A stretch of DNA of 23,621 nt from Conidiobolus incongruus B7586 (taxonomy: Eukaryota > Entomophthoromycota > Entomophthoromycetes > Entomophthorales > Conidiobolaceae), in contig JNEM01008704.1 of NCBI GenBank assembly GCA_000697335.1, positions 1-23,621 on the forward strand. Direction: 5' to 3'. The notes below the pieces were generated by a model. The model was not told where the DNA came from. It saw only the letters and a program-made list of their open reading frames with translations, and made no database searches. The translations under genes were made by a program, and so were the position numbers. This document shows, in pieces, positions 19,414-23,621 of the stretch; position 1 is the stretch's first letter; each line of letters starts with the position of its first letter.

Positions 19414-19527
19414 AATGATCAACGCACACTCGAATTGATTGGTATGCTGACGATTGATTTAGATATTGCTAACGCTAAAAGACTAGTAGAGCATTTGGGA
19501 CGTGGTGACTTGGCTAGTAAAGTCTGA
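19414..19527 (+). other. In-frame continuation of Ctf4 after a TGA
   Basis: Directly after the TGA, the same frame stays open for 37 codons to a second TGA at 19525-19527. It reads with helix-like pattern and charged residues (RTLELIGML, AKRLVEHLGRGDLASKV), like the final helices of Ctf4/WDHD1 proteins (ER..RALELA..L..., A..LAE..). A full product would have 767 residues if the TGA is read as one amino acid. Possible causes are readthrough, a recent nonsense change (CGA to TGA is one step), or a base error. Splicing across it does not help: the 53-base GTGAAA..TTTAG candidate (19410-19462) leads to a stop after two more codons. Confidence 0.65.
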
Positions 19528-19969
19528 AAATTTTTTATTTAAGTATTGTTTATATTTTAAATGAATGGTTTATTAAAATCATGAAATTCATATTATTTTG
19601 ATTATGGTTTTAAGTTCAAAAGATTTTGAACGTAATTTGAATATGTTAATTATAAATATCTAATTGTTTGTTAATTTTCAAGTAATGATTGAATTCGGGA
19701 AAAATTATGAAATTGTAATAATTGATAAATTGATCAAACTTAATCAATTTACAGAATATATAAAAATATATGTTTGCTTAATCATCATCGTTATTGAGAA
19801 ATTATCGAATTAATTGTATAGATGAATTTTTGAACTTTATTTTTAATATAAAACTTCAAAATATATAATATTTTATAGAATTTCCAATAACTGTATAGCC
19901 TGTTTGAATTTCGCCCTTTTGACCAAATTAAGTCAATCATTATATATAGTATTATTAAATTTTAAAATT

Positions 19970-20150
19970 ATGCAGTGATAACCTAGCAATTATAATGAAA
20001 CTTGTCCAAATCCTGCATGGAGTTCAGAGACTCCAAGGGAGTAAGCCCTAATACCAATCCTAGAAGACTGGTTTAATTGACTGTTAGATAGCAAAGGAGT
20101 ATGTTTCTAGCAATATTGATACTTTGATCCATCTCTGGATAATATTGAAG
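19970..20150. other. Small GC-richer island with a perfect hairpin, possible ncRNA
   Basis: In a spacer of very high AT content this tract is clearly less AT-rich and non-coding. TGGAGT (20018-20023) and ACTCCA (20030-20035) form a perfect 6-bp stem with a 6-base loop. A second, imperfect stem links 20055-20060 and 20066-20071. I find no C/D-box pair or convincing H/ACA layout. It begins about 440 bases past the Ctf4 end, so an independent small RNA is possible but unproven. Confidence 0.25.
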
Positions 20151-20371
20151 TCATTTGAAAATCTTACTTGATTCAAGTTATATATATCAATATCTACAAT
20201 TATTATATGTTTTGCTTATGTAATGCTTATTGCAAATGATTACCATTTACCGAATGTATTGTTGTATTTTGTTGAGCAAGCTTTGTTTCCATATGCAATA
20301 CAACTGTTTTAATATTTCCCTTTTACTATTATACTTGTTATACTTGCTATCATTTCTCATCCTCTTTTAAG

Positions 20372-20385
20372 TCTTGAATTCAAGA
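20372..20385. repeat. 14-bp perfect palindrome
   Basis: TCTTGAATTCAAGA is its own reverse complement. It lies in non-coding spacer. It could be a dimeric protein site, but chance cannot be excluded in AT-rich DNA. Confidence 0.6.
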
Positions 20386-20621
20386 AATAAAACATTATAA
20401 GACTATTTATTAATTAATTTGGTAAGTTTCTTGTATATTTGAAGTTTTCTATAATTTTTCTGTTTTTTTTCTTATTTTATAATGTTTTTTGAAACAGATT
20501 TCTTTTTAAAGTTATTAATTTTATACCTTATGGTGAGCATAACAAAGATAATAAATCCAACTTATATTATATTATTTTATGAATAAACTAACCCGAAATA
20601 AGAGTAGTTTATCAAAAAATT

Positions 20622-20643
20622 TATATATATATATATATATATA
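20622..20643. repeat. (TA)11 microsatellite
   Basis: Eleven uninterrupted TA dinucleotides in spacer. Confidence 0.95.
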
Positions 20644-22577
20644 ACCTTAAATTACTAATTTTTGCATTATTATGGTATTAAATTATAAAATTAAAATGAA
20701 CCAAGATTTTTATTTTTGAAAAAATACTTTTATAATTGAATTTTTTAGAAATACTTCAATTGTTTAAATTATTTTACTATCAAAATAAATATATTTCATA
20801 ATATCTAATATTTTTATCACATAAAGTCAATATGAGTTGTTTTGAATTAATTTTTATCAATCATATAACAAAGTTTAATTTTTTATATAATTAAATCTGG
20901 ACTATATTAAAATATTTCAAAATCCACAATAAGTGTTGAATCTTGATCAGTTTTAGTCTTAAAAAATAGTTTATATCCAAACATTTTGTGCTTAGTTTTT
21001 TCAATTTATGTATATTATTCCATTAAAAAGATTAAAAATTTAATTATAGGTCTAATTTACTATTTTAAATTATTTTATTACAGTTTCGTTCTATGTAAAA
21101 GCTTGATATAGCCTAATTCTCTTTTTTTATTTGTTTTCTTGTTATTTTTTTGAATTTTGTGGAATTTATTTTGCTCTATTATTTCATCAAATGAAATTTA
21201 TTATTGATGGTAATGAAATGATTACTTATTTTAAACAAGTTATGAATAAATTATTAAATTATATACTTTAATATTTAATTATATATTTTAAGTTATGTTT
21301 GTTGTTTTTGTAAAATATATTCACAAAGCTTAAATTTGTAGCAACAAACCTTGTTTTTTAAATGATAATAACTTTAGTAGTAATGACTTTGTATATATAT
21401 TGTAATATGTCTTAAATATTAAAATGATAATCAAATAATAATAAATATACTCAAAACTGATCAAAATTCTAATAACAATCCTTTTATATAATATATTTTA
21501 TATTTATCAAGTGGAATTATACTATACTTTCAAAATTTTGATATATTGAATTATACTTCTCAATAAAATTTGAAAAATAGTTAAAACATAGTCAGAATGA
21601 TTTATGTTTGAACATAATAATATTAATATTGACAATATATTTAAAAAGCATTATTTAAAATTAAGTACTATTGTAAAGTAATATCCAATCATTTATATTG
21701 CAAAAAATAGTTTATCTATGCTTTGGTTAAATATTAATATGTGTATTCAAAACAAGTTGAAATTTTGGAAAAATAATTTGTTCCAATAGTGATTATCTAT
21801 AGGGATCAATATCTAAGGAGGTCAGTTCAAGTATTTTAAGTTATGGATTCATGTTCCTAATGCAAACTAAATTTTTCATTTCGTTATATTAATATTTATT
21901 TATTGATATAATATTGCTATATAGATAATTTTATATATTTATTCGATTAATGTCACATCATATTATATTTAGTCAATGTATAAGTTCAAAATATATATTT
22001 ATCTATATATGACTGTTTATTGGACCTATCAATTTTCTTAAATGAAAACCTAACCTTGATTTTATAAGTAAAATTGGATTAAGAGTTTCGATGTTATATG
22101 TAATTTTGAATTTAATTAAACTTAATTTCAAAATATATATTCTACCCAATTCGATTGTTTCTTCATTATTTTTAAATATTCCAAAACGATAGTAGACTGA
22201 TTATAAACATTTAATATATCATTTATAGGTTAGTCCTTTAAATTGTGATGAAAGTTATAGGGTCAGTTTTATAGATAGTAAAGAATAAATTTAAATTATA
22301 TCAAATCAATGAAAGTTAAAATTGAGTTGGATTAAAATTGATTATAATAAAATAATTATATGGTGAGGGAAAGGATTGAATAGTATGAAGTGGTGTTCTA
22401 TTATTATTGGACTGAAGAATGAATGGATATAGTTCGATAATTACCCCATTTAGAAAATGAACAATTTAACCGAAGCAAATGAATATTTATTCAAAAATGT
22501 ACAAAGAATAGAAGAGAGAGATTGTGGGATGAAGAATTTGGATTAAATTAATGAGTATTAAAGAAGGCTCCTTGCAC

Positions 22578-22587
22578 TATTTAAAAA
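22578..22587 (+). promoter_or_regulatory. Probable TATA box of the eL8 gene
   Basis: TATTTAAAAA sits 66-75 bases before the start codon, directly followed by a C/T-rich stretch (TCCTCTCTCGG), a common initiator context for fungal ribosomal protein genes. The bases upstream are less A/T-monotonous than the rest of the spacer. Confidence 0.45.
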
Positions 22588-22652
22588 TCCTCTCTCGGTA
22601 GTTAGTCATTTAGACTTCAAGTCATCCATCTAATTATCTAAGGAATTTTGCA

Positions 22653-23621
22653 ATGGCTCCTAAAGGAAAGAAAGTCGCTCCCGCTCCCTTCGGTACTAAG
22701 AAGGCTGCTGCTCAAACCAAGAACCCCTTGTTCGAAAAGCGCCCTCGTAACTTTACCATTGGTAACGATATCCTTCCCAAGAAGGACTTGAGTCGTTTCG
22801 TCAAGTGGCCCGAATATGTCCGTCTCCAACGCCAAAGAAAGATTTTGAAGTTGCGTTTGAAGGTTCCCCCTGCCATCAACCAATTCAACCAAACTTTGGA
22901 CCGCAACACCGCCGCCAACTTGTTCAAGTTCTTGAACGGTTACAGACCCGAAACCAAACAAGAAAAGAAGGCTAGATTGGCTCAAGCTGCCGAAACCACC
23001 GTCAAGACTGGTGAAAAGCCCGAAGCTACTAAGCCCTACCTCGTCAAGTACGGTTTGAACCACATCACCGCTTTGGTCGAAGCCAAGAAGGCTAAGTTAG
23101 TCGTCATTGCCAACGATGTCGACCCCATCGAAGTAAGTATATTTTCTTTTTTTAATATTCCCCCTCCCCTTTCCTCCTATCAAAGCCTCAATGACCCTCT
23201 TTTAAGAACTGACGATCCCAATCTTAATTCGTCTTACTTTGACGGTTATGAAGGATCGCTTTTCTTTCCAACTTCGGTTGTGACATAAATCCCCATATCC
23301 CCCTAGAGTGCTTTGAACAATCTTTATTTATGATTCTCTTCAATTTTTAGCTCGTCCTTTGGTTACCCGCCCTCTGCCGTAAGATGGGAATCCCCTACTG
23401 TATCGTTAAGGACAAGTCCCGCTTGGGTGCCGTCGTCCACAAGAAGACCGCCACCGCCCTTGCCATCACTGACGTTAAGGACTCCGATGCCAACACCCTC
23501 GCCAAGATCATCGAAGCCGTTAACGCCAACTACCTCAACAAGTTCGAAGAACACCGTCGTACTTGGGGTGGTGGTATCATGGGTCACAAGTCCCAAGCCG
23601 CTCAACGTAAGAAGGATCTTG
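22653..23621 (+). CDS. RPL8: 60S ribosomal protein eL8, cut by the window edge
   Basis: Two exons are visible (22653-23132, 23351 to the edge) and encode 250 residues; the family has about 256-266, so only a few are missing. The protein is part of the large ribosomal subunit and binds rRNA through its L7Ae domain (about residues 125-225). Signature stretches include [11 protein letters not shown], the DVDPIE that ends exon 1, then [16 protein letters not shown] and [12 protein letters not shown]. The N-terminus is a basic extension starting [12 protein letters not shown]. Codons are strongly biased to AAG, GCC, CCC, GGT and TTG, as expected for a highly expressed gene. The intron (218 bases, GTAAGT..TTTTAG) is the longest in the window and much richer in C than the others; it stays open in frame for 156 bases. 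Confidence 0.97.
23133..23350 (+). other. Long, C-rich intron of the eL8 gene
   Basis: At 218 bases it is four times the usual intron here. It has a C/T-rich run near its start (about 23159-23178) and another C-rich patch near 23290-23305. RPL7A introns in animals host C/D snoRNAs. I looked for an RUGAUGA / CUGA pair and found only a lone CTGA near 23209, so no snoRNA is called. Confidence 0.8.

Larger units (their letters stand above)
19528..22652. other. Long spacer between Ctf4 and eL8 genes
   Basis: About 3.1 kb, mostly very AT-rich and with no ORF worth calling on either strand. It holds a GC-richer island at 19970-20150, a 14-bp palindrome at 20372-20385, a TA run at 20622-20643 and the eL8 promoter at the right end. 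Nothing else is recognised. Confidence 0.6.

Noticed and set aside
19410-19462. An intron (GTGAAA to TTTAG, 53 bases) that would remove the Ctf4 TGA
   Set aside because: Length and ends look right, but the joined frame stops after two more codons and removes the part that resembles the family. The unspliced frame fits better.
20041-20055. Telomerase RNA template (GCCCTAAT)
   Set aside because: Only six bases, CCCTAA, match the complement of TTAGGG; the flanking G and T break the repeat, and a template needs more than one repeat unit.
22638-23063. 141-codon minus-strand ORF
   Set aside because: It is antisense to eL8 exon 1, where strong codon bias keeps the opposite strand open.
23133-23350. 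Box C/D snoRNA in the eL8 intron
   Set aside because: No RUGAUGA box was found and only one CUGA-like box.

Overview
The window is nuclear DNA from an AT-rich, intron-bearing fungus. The evidence is the mix of genes (a short Snx3/Grd19, a Ctf4/Mcl1 protein without an HMG box, a Cue1-like protein, mL54) and the gene structure: 16 inferred introns, mostly 46-62 bases, with GT..AG ends and CTAAT/CTAAC-like branch sites. CTG reads as leucine at conserved sites (for example the LLEVHPRV stretch of the deacetylase), which argues against a CTG-clade yeast. No other gene has an internal TGA, so the code looks standard. I cannot name the species; an early-diverging lineage with a low-GC genome would fit. 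Spacers are much more AT-rich than exons, and the ribosomal protein gene has strongly biased codons, as expected for high expression.

Layout, left to right: an AT-rich spacer with an exact 50-bp tandem duplication (1-1867); a CUE-domain ER membrane protein (+, 1868-2682); sorting nexin Snx3 (-, 3108-3756), convergent with it; thymidylate kinase (+, 4565-5332), divergent from Snx3; tRNA-Lys(CTT) (-, 5427-5499); a Tra2-like RRM protein (+, 6310-7310); a second, identical tRNA-Lys(CTT) (+, 8534-8606); an intronless Rpd3/HDAC1-type deacetylase with a tail of about 600 residues (+, 9237-12221); mitochondrial ribosomal protein mL54 (+, 13042-13459); a TATDN1-type TatD nuclease with a possible mitochondrial presequence (+, 14150-15276); a Ctf4/Mcl1 replisome protein (+, 17176-19413) whose conserved end continues past an in-frame TGA; a 3.1-kb spacer; and ribosomal protein eL8 (+, 22653 to the window edge).

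These are unrelated housekeeping genes, not an operon or cluster. Thymidylate kinase and Ctf4 both serve DNA replication but are 12 kb apart. I see no mobile-element ORF, CRISPR array, toxin gene or defence system. I did not find a clearly new multi-gene system. The best leads are the in-frame TGA in Ctf4, the deacetylase's long tail and altered active-site rim, the possible dual targeting of TatD, CGCG boxes upstream of Ctf4, and two unexplained, less AT-rich spacer islands (about 16460-16780 and 19970-20150) that could be RNA genes or element remnants.
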